A stretch of 64,000 bases of DNA from positions 44,247-108,246 of the forward strand of contig DHWF01000027.1 in assembly GCA_002413045.1 (NCBI GenBank), written 5' to 3'. This document shows positions 25,169 through 33,655 of this stretch, piece after piece. The notes under the pieces are model-generated. The model did no database searches and had not been told where the DNA came from. It saw only the letters and a program-made list of their open reading frames with translations. A program made the position numbers and the translations under genes. How positions within the stretch are numbered: the stretch's first letter is position 1; the number at the start of each line of letters is the position of its first letter. The DNA comes from Chloroflexi bacterium UBA5189. Its GTDB lineage: Bacteria; Chloroflexota; Limnocylindria; Limnocylindrales; CSP1-4.

Positions 25169-25924
25169 ATGTTCGATGTCGCCGCGGACGCGTATGACCG
25201 GTTCATGGGCCGGTACTCCTCGCTGCTCGCGCTGCAGATGGCGGACCTCGCCGGGGTCGCCGCTGGCCAACGAGCCGTCGACGTCGGGTGCGGGCCTGGT
25301 GCGCTCACCTCGGAGCTGGTCCGGCGCCTCGGCCCCGATAACGTCGCCGCGGTCGATCCGTCGGCGTCGTTCGTCGAGGCGGCGAGGCAACGACACCCGG
25401 GCGTCGACGTGCGGGAGGCGACAGCGGAAGCACTCCCCTTCCCCGACGGGGCGTTCGATGTGGCGCTCGCCCAGCTCGTCGTCCATTTCATGTCCGACCC
25501 GGTCGGCGGCCTGCGCCAGATGCGCCGGGTCACTGCGAGCGGCGGCGTCGTGGCCGCCTGCGTCTGGGACCACGCCGGCGCGAAGGGACCGCTTGGGTTG
25601 TTCTGGGAGGTCGCACGTGCCCTGGATCCCACCGCCGTCGACGAGTCCAACCTCGCCGGGGCCCGCGAAGGCCACCTCGCCGAGCTGTTCGAGGCAGCCG
25701 GGCTCCGCGATGTTCATTCGTCGATCGTCGTCGCGCACGTCGAGCACCCGTCATTCGACGCCTGGTGGGAGCCGTTCACGCGCGGCGTCGGGCCCGCCGG
25801 CGCGTACGTGGCCCGCCTGGACGACGCGGCAAAAGATCGGCTGCGCGCCGCGTGTCGCGCCCGTCTGCCCGCGGGCCAGTTCGGCATCGACGCGCTCGCC
25901 TGGGCTGCGAGGGGACTGGCGTGA
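25169..25924 (+). CDS. Class I SAM-dependent methyltransferase (Methyltransf_11/25)
   Basis: The 251-aa product has motif I AVDVGCGPGALTSELVRRLG, acidic ribose-binding AAVDPSASFVEAAR, motif II/III ATAEALPFPDGAFDVALAQL, and GGLRQMRRVTASGGVVAACV. This is the UbiE/small-molecule methyltransferase type; the substrate is unknown. The stop overlaps the GTG of the channel gene (GTGA), so the two proteins are made together. Confidence 0.88.
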   Translation: MFDVAADAYDRFMGRYSSLLALQMADLAGVAAGQRAVDVGCGPGALTSELVRRLGPDNVAAVDPSASFVEAARQRHPGVDVREATAEALPFPDGAFDVALAQLVVHFMSDPVGGLRQMRRVTASGGVVAACVWDHAGAKGPLGLFWEVARALDPTAVDESNLAGAREGHLAELFEAAGLRDVHSSIVVAHVEHPSFDAWWEPFTRGVGPAGAYVARLDDAAKDRLRAACRARLPAGQFGIDALAWAARGLA

Positions 25925-27954
25925 CGAGATCCCGGATGGCACGGGCTCGGATCACGCGTGCACGTCTGCAGCGGCTGGCGTCCGACGGCGGTGATCGACC
26001 CCATGGCGCAGGGCACCCCGAACATCACCCGGCGGAAGGAAGCATCGCCACGGGACGTGCGAGCTGGCGGGATCGCCTCCGCTATCGGGTCGACGAGTTC
26101 TTCGCGCGCGGCACCATCGCCCTGATCCTCGGGCTGTTCCTGGTGTCCGCGCTGCTGATCGTGATCGTCGCAGTGATCGTGGTGGCAACCGGGGCGGGCC
26201 AGGGGTCCAGCGCGGGCGACAACCCATCCGTTGTCGACCTCATCTGGATGGGCCTGATGCGGACCCTCGACTCGGGAACGATGGGCGGCGACGCCGGCTC
26301 GGCGACGTTCCTCGGCGCAATGCTGGTCGTGACCCTCGGCGGGATCTTCGTGATCAGCGCTTTGATCGGCATCATCAACACCGGCATCCAGAACCGCCTC
26401 GACGACCTGCGCAAGGGTCGCTCACGGGTGATCGAGTCAGGCCACACGGTCATCCTCGGCTGGAACCAGCAGGTCTTCACGATCATCAGCGAGCTCGTCG
26501 GCGCGAACGCCAACCAACGCGGCCGCAACATCGTCGTCCTCGCGGACCGGGACAAGGTCTCGATGGACGACGAAATTCGCGCACGCATCCCGGACACCCG
26601 TGGCACCAAGATCGTGTGCCGCTCCGGAAGCCCGGTGGACCTCGACGAGATCGACATCGCCGGGATCCAGGGGTCGCGGGCGATCATCGTGCTCGCGCCG
26701 GAGGTCGAGGAGCCGGACATCGAGGTGATCAAGACGATCCTCGCGATCACCAATGACCCGAACCGACGCGCGGCGCCATATCACGTCGTCGCCGAGATCC
26801 ACGACCCGGCCAACCTCGAGGCAGCGCGGCTCGTCGGTCGCGACGAGGTCGAGCTCATCGCCGTCGGGGACGTGGTTGCCCGGATCATCGCGCAGACGTG
26901 TCGCCAGGCCGGCCTGTCCATCGTGTACGGCGAGCTGCTCGACTTCGACGGCGACGAGATCTACTTCAGCCGCCAGCCCACGCTGGAGGGCCAGACGTTC
27001 GGCGACGCGCAGCTCGCGTTCGAGGACTCCACCCTCATCGGCATCGCGAATCCGGACGGCGTGCGCCTGAATCCGCCGGCCGCGACCGTCATCGGCGCCG
27101 GCGAGCGACTGATCCTGATCGCCGCCGACGACGATGCCATCCATCTGCGCGAAGGCGGGCCGGCCGCGGTCGACGACGGCGCGATCATCGTCTGCGTGCC
27201 GACACCTGTCGCCCGCGAGGCGACCCTCGTGCTCGGCTGGAACCAGCGCGTCCTGCAGATCGCACGCGAGCTCGATTCATACGTGGCGCCCGGCTCGGAG
27301 CTGACCGTCGTCACCGACGACCCGGCGGCAGCTGACGCCCTGGATCGGCTCCGGCCCGACCTCGCCAATCAGGCGCTCAGGTTCGTGGCGCAATCGTCAT
27401 CGAGCCGCAGCGCGCTCGATTCCCTTGAGGTCGCGCGCTACCAGCACGTCCTGGTCGTGAGCCCCACGGACCGCTACGACCCACAGCGCGCCGACGCCCG
27501 AACACTCGTGACGCTGCTCCACCTGCGCGACATCGCCAGCGCGGTCGGCCATCCGTTCTCGATCACGTCGGAGATGGCCGACGTCCGCAACCGGACGCTC
27601 GCGGAGGTAACTCGCGCCGACGACTTCATCGTCTCGGACCGGTTGATCAGCCTCCTGCTGACGCAGGTCGCCGAGGAGAAGCAGCTCAACGCCGTGTTCG
27701 CCGACCTGTTCGACGCGGACGGCTCCGAGGTCTATCTCCGGCCGATCGCCGACTACGTCGCGACGGTCCGCCCCGTCACGGTGGCGACGATCGTCGAGGC
27801 GGCGCGCCGGCTGGACGAGGTCGCGATCGGCTATCGCATTCGCGCCGAGTCGAACGACGCGACCCGCGCGTACGGCGTCCACGTGAACCCGCGCAAGGGG
27901 ACCGCGATCTCGTTCGAGCCCGCCGACCGCGTCATCGTCCTCGCCCACGGCTAG
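25921..27954 (+). CDS. CASTOR/POLLUX-like two-TM ion channel with RCK/TrkA-N domains
   Basis: The 677-aa product has a basic N-terminus, TM1 (TIALILGLFLVSALLIVIVA), a pore-like loop WMGLMRTLDSGTMGGD, and TM2 (MLVVTLGGIFVISALIGIIN). Two large RCK-like halves follow, each starting with the Rossmann signal HTVILGWNQQVF and ATLVLGWNQRVL. The VILGWN repeat and overall length match CASTOR/POLLUX-type bacterial channels, predicted to conduct K+ or other cations under cytoplasmic ligand control. GTG 25921 overlaps the preceding stop; ATG 25936 is a possible shorter start. Confidence 0.88.
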   Translation: MTRSRMARARITRARLQRLASDGGDRPHGAGHPEHHPAEGSIATGRASWRDRLRYRVDEFFARGTIALILGLFLVSALLIVIVAVIVVATGAGQGSSAGDNPSVVDLIWMGLMRTLDSGTMGGDAGSATFLGAMLVVTLGGIFVISALIGIINTGIQNRLDDLRKGRSRVIESGHTVILGWNQQVFTIISELVGANANQRGRNIVVLADRDKVSMDDEIRARIPDTRGTKIVCRSGSPVDLDEIDIAGIQGSRAIIVLAPEVEEPDIEVIKTILAITNDPNRRAAPYHVVAEIHDPANLEAARLVGRDEVELIAVGDVVARIIAQTCRQAGLSIVYGELLDFDGDEIYFSRQPTLEGQTFGDAQLAFEDSTLIGIANPDGVRLNPPAATVIGAGERLILIAADDDAIHLREGGPAAVDDGAIIVCVPTPVAREATLVLGWNQRVLQIARELDSYVAPGSELTVVTDDPAAADALDRLRPDLANQALRFVAQSSSSRSALDSLEVARYQHVLVVSPTDRYDPQRADARTLVTLLHLRDIASAVGHPFSITSEMADVRNRTLAEVTRADDFIVSDRLISLLLTQVAEEKQLNAVFADLFDADGSEVYLRPIADYVATVRPVTVATIVEAARRLDEVAIGYRIRAESNDATRAYGVHVNPRKGTAISFEPADRVIVLAHG

Positions 27955-27963
27955 GCGGTTTGA

Positions 27964-28584
27964 TCAGGACGTCGCGGATGCACCCTTCCGGCGGCGTCTG
28001 CCGAGCATCGCGAGGCCGAGCATGCCAACGACGACGGCTGCGGCGATCGCAATGAGCCAGGTCGGCGCTGCGGAGGCAGGCGACGTCACCGCGGCTGCAT
28101 TCGGGCTCATCGCCGCTCCCTGGTCGGGCGCGCCGATGCGCGGGTAGCTCGGAAACGTCACCGGGAACGAGACGTCCATCGGCGTCCCGTCGATCGATCC
28201 GCTGAGGACGAGCGTCCAGGCGCCCCCGCCCTGTGGGTCGAAGGCGGCACCGTCGGTCGTGTGATCGAGGACGTAGAAGCCGGTGCCGTCGATCGGTGGG
28301 ACCGTGAGATCGAGCTGCTGACCATGCCCGGTCGCGACGGCCTTGATCGAGCTTTCGAGCCCGAGGATCGGCACCTCGTTCTTGCGCACCCAGAACTGGA
28401 AGCCGGCGTGGTTGTTGGCATACACGGGCTCCTCGACGAGCACGACCAGGATCGTGTACGGCCCGACCGTCCGGTTCACGTGCGCCGCCACGCCTGACGC
28501 GCTCGCGCCGACCCACACGATCGCCGAGAGTGCCGCGGCAGCCACGGCGAACGCCCGAGCCAGCCGAGGTCGATAAGGACGCAT
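27964..28584 (-). CDS. Secreted, C-terminally membrane-anchored beta-sandwich protein (YtkA/CopC-like?)
   Basis: ATG 28584 gives 206 aa with an N-terminal signal segment (FAVAAAALSAIVWVGASASG, cleavage near VAAHVN). The middle has YTILVVLVEEPVYANNHAGF and WTLVLSGSIDGTPMDVSFPV, and a C-terminal TM (WLIAIAAAVVVGMLGLAMLG) is followed by RRRRKGAS. The layout resembles periplasmic Ig-like YtkA/copper-resistance proteins, but the resemblance is loose and no Cu ligand set is clear. TACGGT ends 9 bases before the ATG. It is convergent with the channel gene, 9 bp apart. Confidence 0.75.
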   Translation of the reverse strand: MRPYRPRLARAFAVAAAALSAIVWVGASASGVAAHVNRTVGPYTILVVLVEEPVYANNHAGFQFWVRKNEVPILGLESSIKAVATGHGQQLDLTVPPIDGTGFYVLDHTTDGAAFDPQGGGAWTLVLSGSIDGTPMDVSFPVTFPSYPRIGAPDQGAAMSPNAAAVTSPASAAPTWLIAIAAAVVVGMLGLAMLGRRRRKGASATS

Positions 28585-28701
28585 GACCACCGGACCGTAT
28601 CCGGTCGCCAGAAACCGCCAAGGCCTCAGAAGTCAGGGTCGGTCCCATCCGCCTGAGCGCAGGCGGCCAACGCCGCCATGGGGTCGGATCACCCGGTGGA
28701 G

Positions 28702-28778
28702 TGGTACCGCATATCGGATTCGAACCGATGATCTCCGCCTTGAGAGGGCGGTGTCCTGGGCCTCTAGACGAATGCGGC
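28702..28778 (-). tRNA. tRNA-Glu(CTC), CCA encoded
   Basis: The minus strand reads a full cloverleaf: acceptor GCCGCAT pairs with ATGCGGT (one G-U), anticodon stem CCGCC/GGCGG encloses CTCTCAA with anticodon CTC, and the T arm is ATCGG-TTCGAAT-CCGAT. Discriminator A and a genomic CCA end at 28702. D-arm TCGTCTAGAGGCCCAGGAC is typical of tRNA-Glu. No integrase or attachment repeat is visible beside it. Confidence 0.96.
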
Positions 28779-28809
28779 ACGGGCCTCCGGCGCGTGGCCG
28801 GGAGGCGGC

Positions 28810-28815
28810 ATTCTA
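28810..28815 (-). promoter_or_regulatory. -10 element for tRNA-Glu
   Basis: On the minus strand TAGAAT (28815-28810), preceded by TTGC, lies 31 bases before the mature tRNA 5' end. This is a good match to a -10 hexamer. No convincing -35 is seen at 17 bp. Confidence 0.45.
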
Positions 28816-28821
28816 GCAAGC

Positions 28822-29682
28822 CTAGAGGCGGTGAGCCTCCAGGAACCCTCGGAGCGCATCGGCGACCTGCGTGTAGCCCTCCTCGCCCAGAATCAGGCCG
28901 TAATGCGAGTGCGCGCCGAACGGCTCGAACTCGGCACCGAGCCACGTCGCGAGCCGCTCGGCGGCATCCACGGGGACCACCCGATCGAGCCCCCCACCGA
29001 TGACGAGCTTGGGCACCTCGGCGAACCGCGCCGGATCGACCTTGACGCCGCGCAGCATCGTTCGTCGCGCACGACCCGACTCGTGCGGCTTCTGGCCCAT
29101 CAGGTGCTGGACGCGCAGGACGTCGGCCAGGGACAGGTCGCGATGGTCGCGCTGGAGCTTCTCCGGCAGCGTGGCCCAGCCGAGGAGCGACGGCCCGAAC
29201 AGCTCGGGGATCTCGCGGATCAGGTGCGGCTCGGTGGCCTCCCGGATGTCGGCCGGCAGCTCCGGCCCGACGAGCACCAACCCGCTCACCGGGTGTCGCT
29301 CGGCCGCTTTCAACGCCAGGAGCGCACCCATCCCGTGCCCGACGACGACCACCGACGCGCCGAGCCGTTCGATCGCCGCCCCGACATCGTCGACGAAGGA
29401 CTCGAACGAGAGCTCCGCGGGATCCGCCGTCTGGCTCCAGTGATGGTTGCGGAGGTTGAGCGCGTGACCCTCCCAGCCACGACCGGCGAAGTAGCCGAGG
29501 AAGCGCTCCCAGGCCCACGAGCCCGCGAGCTCGCCGTGGACGAACAGGAGCGGCTTGCGCCGAGAGCGCCGCTCGGGCAGCCACGACTCGATGTACAGCC
29601 CGCGCTCGTGCAGCTCGATCTCGTCCTTGCGGACGGGCCGGCTCGGCGGCGGGGGCAGCGTGGCTTCGGGCGAGCTGGGCAT
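28822..29682 (-). CDS. Alpha/beta-hydrolase fold protein with nucleophile Ser replaced by Gly
   Basis: The 286-aa product has the oxyanion-side motif LLFVHGELAGSWAWERFLGY, strand VVVVGHGMGALLALKAAERH, then VPKLVIGGGLDRVVPVDAAE (Asp region) and a C-terminal His in FGAHSHYG. The nucleophile elbow is G-H-G-M-G where active enzymes have G-H-S-M-G, so the catalytic Ser is absent while Asp and His remain. It may be a pseudoenzyme or use another mechanism. Start ATG has GGAGG 5 bases upstream. It lies 30 bp after the DUF1015 gene. Confidence 0.85.
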   Translation of the reverse strand: MPSSPEATLPPPPSRPVRKDEIELHERGLYIESWLPERRSRRKPLLFVHGELAGSWAWERFLGYFAGRGWEGHALNLRNHHWSQTADPAELSFESFVDDVGAAIERLGASVVVVGHGMGALLALKAAERHPVSGLVLVGPELPADIREATEPHLIREIPELFGPSLLGWATLPEKLQRDHRDLSLADVLRVQHLMGQKPHESGRARRTMLRGVKVDPARFAEVPKLVIGGGLDRVVPVDAAERLATWLGAEFEPFGAHSHYGLILGEEGYTQVADALRGFLEAHRL

Positions 29683-29712
29683 CAGGCCTCCAGGCAGTCG
29701 AAGGATCGGCGG

Positions 29713-31053
29713 CTATTCGAGCGGATTGATGACGAGGCCGGTGATGGCCTTCGGGTAGATGTACGTGCTCTTCTGGGGCATCACGTCGCCGTCCGCGGCG
29801 ACGGCAACGATCTCCGACGCGGGCGTCGGGTCGAGGAGGAGCGCGACCGACGCCGGCTGCGAGCCGGTCGGAGACGTCCCCGCATCGACCCATGCCACCG
29901 CCTCGGCAACGGACATCGTATAGGCGATGCGGCCCTCCGCAACCGCGGCCGGCCCGATGCCCGCGAGCCGCTCGATGGCGACGGAGGCGAGGGTCACATC
30001 GAGCCGGCGAACCGCCGAGCCGCCCGCAGGTAGCCATGGGACGAACGCCGCGCGCCTGGCCTCGAGGATCGCGCCGCCGTGGCGCGTCCACAGCCCGAAC
30101 CGGCCCTCGCCCCCGGCCCCATCATCCGAGCCACCGAACGCCGCGAAGAGCCTCGTGCGATCGAGCCCGGCCTCGACATCGAACAGTTCGGCAAGGCTTG
30201 CGAGGAACGCATCGACGGCGGCGTCGTCGAGCCCGAGGAGCACCCGATGCGTTGGCAGGACGGTGAGCGCTCCTTCCACCGGCTCGAGGATCAGCATCAG
30301 GATCTCGGCCCAGGCCGGATCCCCCTCGATCGTCGGGCCGGTCCTGCGCTCCTCGGCGTAGCGGAGCGCCGTCTCGTAGCGATGGTGGCCGTCGGCGAGG
30401 GTGATCGGACTGGCTCCGAGGCCCTCGCAGGCGGCCCGAACCGCGGCGTCCCGTGCCTCGTCCTCGCCGACCGTCGCGATCCAAAGCCGATGCCGGACGC
30501 CCGCGCCATCGACGAGGTCAGAGGCCGGTGCCGTCTCGGCCACCTCGGCCAACCAGGCGGGCACCGTCCCCGTGCGATCCGTGCCGAGCCCCACGACCGG
30601 GCTCGTGTTCACCCCGGTTGCGCGCAGCAGTCGATAGCGGTCCTCGCGCGGCTCGGCGAGCGTTCGCTCGTGGGCGCGGATCCCGGATCCGGCGCCGAAC
30701 GGCTCCAGGACCACGCGCGCGAAGATCCCGCGACGGGTCGCCACGCGCTCAGTGCCCGGCACGGTGTAGGTCTGTTCGTACGGGTACAGCGCAGGCCGGG
30801 GGTCGCGCCGGAGGGTCCCGTCGGAGCGCCACGCGCCAAGGAGCCGCGCCGCGCGCCGATAGCGCTCGTCGGGCGGGTCGCCGGCCTCGTCCTCCGGCAG
30901 GTCGAGGCGCACGACATTGCGGGAATCCCGCGCCAGGAGCTGCACATGTTCCGCCGCGGAGATCACGTCATACGGCGGCGCGACAACGGCCGCGAGGTCG
31001 TCGACCATCTCGCGGGAGTAGCGGAGCGCGCGAAACGGACGGATCGTGGGCAC
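29713..31053 (-). CDS. DUF1015 family protein
   Basis: GTG 31053 gives 446 aa starting MPTIRPFRALRYSREMVDDL, with VVAPPYDVIS and later YEQTYTVPG, LADGHHRYETALRYAEERRT and QKSTYIYPKAITGLVINPLE. These are defining DUF1015 motifs; ADGHHRY is nearly invariant. The GTG is preferred over ATG 31083 because TACGAT ends 8 bases before it, fitting local leaderless promoters. Function is not established; a phosphotransferase-like role has been suggested for the family. Confidence 0.88.
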   Translation of the reverse strand: MPTIRPFRALRYSREMVDDLAAVVAPPYDVISAAEHVQLLARDSRNVVRLDLPEDEAGDPPDERYRRAARLLGAWRSDGTLRRDPRPALYPYEQTYTVPGTERVATRRGIFARVVLEPFGAGSGIRAHERTLAEPREDRYRLLRATGVNTSPVVGLGTDRTGTVPAWLAEVAETAPASDLVDGAGVRHRLWIATVGEDEARDAAVRAACEGLGASPITLADGHHRYETALRYAEERRTGPTIEGDPAWAEILMLILEPVEGALTVLPTHRVLLGLDDAAVDAFLASLAELFDVEAGLDRTRLFAAFGGSDDGAGGEGRFGLWTRHGGAILEARRAAFVPWLPAGGSAVRRLDVTLASVAIERLAGIGPAAVAEGRIAYTMSVAEAVAWVDAGTSPTGSQPASVALLLDPTPASEIVAVAADGDVMPQKSTYIYPKAITGLVINPLE

Positions 31054-31061
31054 GGGCGGGA

Positions 31062-31132
31062 ATCGTACGATAGCCCGCGCCATCGGCCCAGCGGCCGAGG
31101 CCGGCGGCTGATCCCGGGGGTTGCGCTACCGT
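31062..31132. promoter_or_regulatory. Divergent promoter pair, DUF1015 / acetoacetyl-CoA synthetase
   Basis: On the minus strand TACGAT (31067-31062) is 8 bases from GTG 31053. On the plus strand TACCGT (31127-31132) is 6 bases from GTG 31139. Both suggest leaderless transcripts. Confidence 0.45.
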
Positions 31133-31138
31133 GCTGCG

Positions 31139-33163
31139 GTGAGCAGCACGCCGAGGGTCCTGTGGTCGCCCTCGACTGAATCCATCGAGCGCTCACGGAT
31201 GGGTGCGTACCAGTCGTGGCTGGCCGCCGAGCGCCTGCTCGAGTTCGACGGGTATGACGGCCTGTGGCGGTGGTCGGTCGACGAGCCCGGGGCGTTCTGG
31301 CAGTCGATCGCCGACTTCTTCGAGGTCGGCTGGCACGCGCCGCCGTCGATCGCGCTCGCCGACGAGCGGATGCCGGGAGCGGTCTGGTTCCCCGGCGCGA
31401 CCCTGAACTACGCCGAGCAGGTGCTGCGGATGCCCGGCCGCGGCCTCGACGAAGTTGTCGTCATCGGTCGGTCGCAGACGCGCGGACCTTCCGAGCTCAC
31501 CGCGGCGCAACTGCGCAGCGCGGTGGCGCGCTGCCGGGCGGGGCTGGTTCGACTCGGCGTTCGGCGCGGCGATCGGGTCGCCGGGTACCTGCCGAACATC
31601 CCCGAGGCGATCGTGGGCCTCCTGGCTACCGCGAGCCTCGGCGCGACCTGGTCGTCATGCGCGCCGGAGTTCGGCGTGCGCGCCGTGATCGACCGGTTCG
31701 GCCAGGTCGAGCCGACGGTGCTCCTGGCCGTCGATGGCTATCGCTACGGCGATCGGGACGTCGACCGGCGCGGGGAGCTTGCCGAGATCCGCGCCGCGCT
31801 GCCGTCGCTCGCGGCGACCGTGGTCCTCCCCTACCTCGACGGATCGGGGGGCGCGGCGATCGAGTCCGCGATTACGTGGGGCGAGCTGCTCGCCGTCGGC
31901 GAGCCCATGGCGTTCGAGCCCGTGCCGTTCGACCACCCGCTGTACATCCTGTACTCGTCGGGCACGACCGGGCTGCCCAAGCCGATCGTCCAGGGCCACG
32001 GCGGGATCCTGCTCGAGCACCTCAAGGCGCTCGGCCTCCACACGGATCTCGGACCAAGGGACCGGTTCCTGTGGTTCACGACCACCGGCTGGATGATGTG
32101 GAACTACCTCGTGTCGGGGCTGGCGGTCGGGTCGACCGTCGTGACCGTCGACGGCAACCCGGCGTTCCCCGATCTCGGTGAGCTGTGGAGACTCGTTGCC
32201 GAGACGGGCACGACCTACTTCGGCACGAGTGCGCCGTACCTGATGGCGTGCCGGAAGGCCGGCCTCGAGCCGAGTCGCGACGTTGACCTCGGCGCCCTGC
32301 GCGGCGTCGGCTCGACCGGATCGCCGCTTCCAGCGCCGGGCTTCGAGTGGGTCCACGACGCCGTCTCCCCGTCCATCCCGCTCGGCTCCCTCCTGGGCGG
32401 CACGGACGTCTGCACCGGGTTCCTCGGGCCGTCGCCGCTCGTACCGGTGTGGGCCGGCGAGATCAGCTGCCGGATGCTCGGCGCGAAGATCGAGGCGTTC
32501 GACGAGACGGGGCGCTCGGTCGTCGGGCGCGAGGGTGAGCTCGTGATCACGGCGCCCATGCCGTCGATGCCGGTCTCGCTCTGGAACGATCCCGATGGCG
32601 GCCGCCTCCGCGAGGCGTACTTCTCGACGTATCCGGGCGTCTGGCGGCACGGCGATTGGCTGACGATCACCGAACGTGGCTCGTGCATCGTCACCGGGCG
32701 CAGCGACGCGACGCTCAAGCGCGGCGGCGTGCGCATCGGGACCGCCGAGTTCTATGGCATCGTCGAGGCGCTGCCCGAGATCGCGGACAGCCTCGTCGTC
32801 CACCTCGAGGACGACGGCGGCGGCCCCGGCGAGCTGCTGCTGTTCGTCGTCCCCAGACCGGGCGTCGCCCTCGACGACGAGCTCCGCGCGCGAATCCGGG
32901 CGAGCCTCCGCGACGACCTGTCGCCCCGCCACGTTCCCGACGCGACGATCGCCGTGCCATCGGTCCCGCGAACCCTGTCCGGCAAGAAGCTCGAGGTCCC
33001 CGTGAAACGCATCCTCCTCGGCCTCCCGGTCGACGTCGCAGCATCCAGGGACGCCCTTGCGGACCCCCGCTCGCTGGAGCCGTTCGAGGCGCTCGCGCGC
33101 GAACGCCGGGCGCGTGCAGGCACCGGAGCGGGCGCCGGCAACGGGGCGGGCGCGCGGGCATGA
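31139..33163 (+). CDS. aacS: Acetoacetyl-CoA synthetase (acetoacetate-CoA ligase)
   Basis: The 674-aa product is an ANL-superfamily adenylating enzyme: P-loop YILYSSGTTGLPKPIVQGHG, motif TTTGWMMWNYLVSGLAVGST, core GSLLGGTDVCTGFLG and the C-terminal hinge region YPGVWRHGDWLTITERGSCI with GRSDATLKRGGVRIGTAEFY. TLSGKKLEVPVKRIL carries the catalytic Lys. The WMMWN motif, N-terminal WQSIADFF region and length fit acetoacetyl-CoA synthetases better than acetate enzymes. It activates ketone-body or PHB-derived acetoacetate. The stop overlaps the following ATG. Confidence 0.88.
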   Translation: MSSTPRVLWSPSTESIERSRMGAYQSWLAAERLLEFDGYDGLWRWSVDEPGAFWQSIADFFEVGWHAPPSIALADERMPGAVWFPGATLNYAEQVLRMPGRGLDEVVVIGRSQTRGPSELTAAQLRSAVARCRAGLVRLGVRRGDRVAGYLPNIPEAIVGLLATASLGATWSSCAPEFGVRAVIDRFGQVEPTVLLAVDGYRYGDRDVDRRGELAEIRAALPSLAATVVLPYLDGSGGAAIESAITWGELLAVGEPMAFEPVPFDHPLYILYSSGTTGLPKPIVQGHGGILLEHLKALGLHTDLGPRDRFLWFTTTGWMMWNYLVSGLAVGSTVVTVDGNPAFPDLGELWRLVAETGTTYFGTSAPYLMACRKAGLEPSRDVDLGALRGVGSTGSPLPAPGFEWVHDAVSPSIPLGSLLGGTDVCTGFLGPSPLVPVWAGEISCRMLGAKIEAFDETGRSVVGREGELVITAPMPSMPVSLWNDPDGGRLREAYFSTYPGVWRHGDWLTITERGSCIVTGRSDATLKRGGVRIGTAEFYGIVEALPEIADSLVVHLEDDGGGPGELLLFVVPRPGVALDDELRARIRASLRDDLSPRHVPDATIAVPSVPRTLSGKKLEVPVKRILLGLPVDVAASRDALADPRSLEPFEALARERRARAGTGAGAGNGAGARA

Positions 33164-33639
33164 ACCGCATGACCACCTTCGCCGATCGACTTCGGGCGGC
33201 CGTCGTCCTGACGCTGCTCGCGAGCTCGCTCGCGGCCTGTGCGGGTGTCCTCCAGTCGCCGGGGCCGCCGCCGCCGGAGCCGTTCCCCGGCATCACTGGC
33301 CACCTCGGCCGCTTCGGGGTCGACGTCCTGACCTGGACCTCGGGCGACGCCGGCTGCGACGACCCGACGCTCAGCCCGACCGCGATCCGGTTCCAGGCGC
33401 AGGGCCTCGACCAGGCCACACCCGTTCTGCTCCGCATCTACATCTTTCGCGACCACGATGCGTGGGACCGCCGGCTTGCCGATGTGGACACGTGCGTCGC
33501 GGCGTGGGCGACCGATCCGGCGACGTTCGAGATCGTCCAGGTGTCCCCGTACGTGCTTGCCGGCCAGGGGCCGTGGCCGCCGGCGTTCAAGAAGGCCATC
33601 TCCGACGGCCTCACCGAAGCCGCCGGCAACGGCGACTGA
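33160..33639 (+). CDS. Lipoprotein of unknown function
   Basis: ATG 33160 overlaps the previous TGA (ATGA). The 159-aa product has a signal peptide and lipobox: VVLTLLASSLAACAG with Cys about residue 27. The mature part is Pro-rich then ITGHLGRFGVDVLTWTSGD, with two further Cys (DAGCDDP, DVDTCVAAW) that could form a disulfide. No family recognised. Coupling to the acetoacetyl-CoA synthetase gene has no obvious logic. Confidence 0.75.
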   Translation: MNRMTTFADRLRAAVVLTLLASSLAACAGVLQSPGPPPPEPFPGITGHLGRFGVDVLTWTSGDAGCDDPTLSPTAIRFQAQGLDQATPVLLRIYIFRDHDAWDRRLADVDTCVAAWATDPATFEIVQVSPYVLAGQGPWPPAFKKAISDGLTEAAGNGD

Positions 33640-33655
33640 CAGCCGGGGCGCGGCC

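Noticed and set aside
28649..28666. CCGCCTG-AGCG-CAGGCGG hairpin as tRNA-Glu terminator
   Set aside because: The stem is perfect but 36 bases beyond the tRNA and has no T tract on the minus strand; evidence is too weak for a call.
28591..28821. tRNA-Glu as a mobile-element attachment site
   Set aside because: No integrase gene, no repeat of the tRNA 3' end and no compositional shift were seen on either side.
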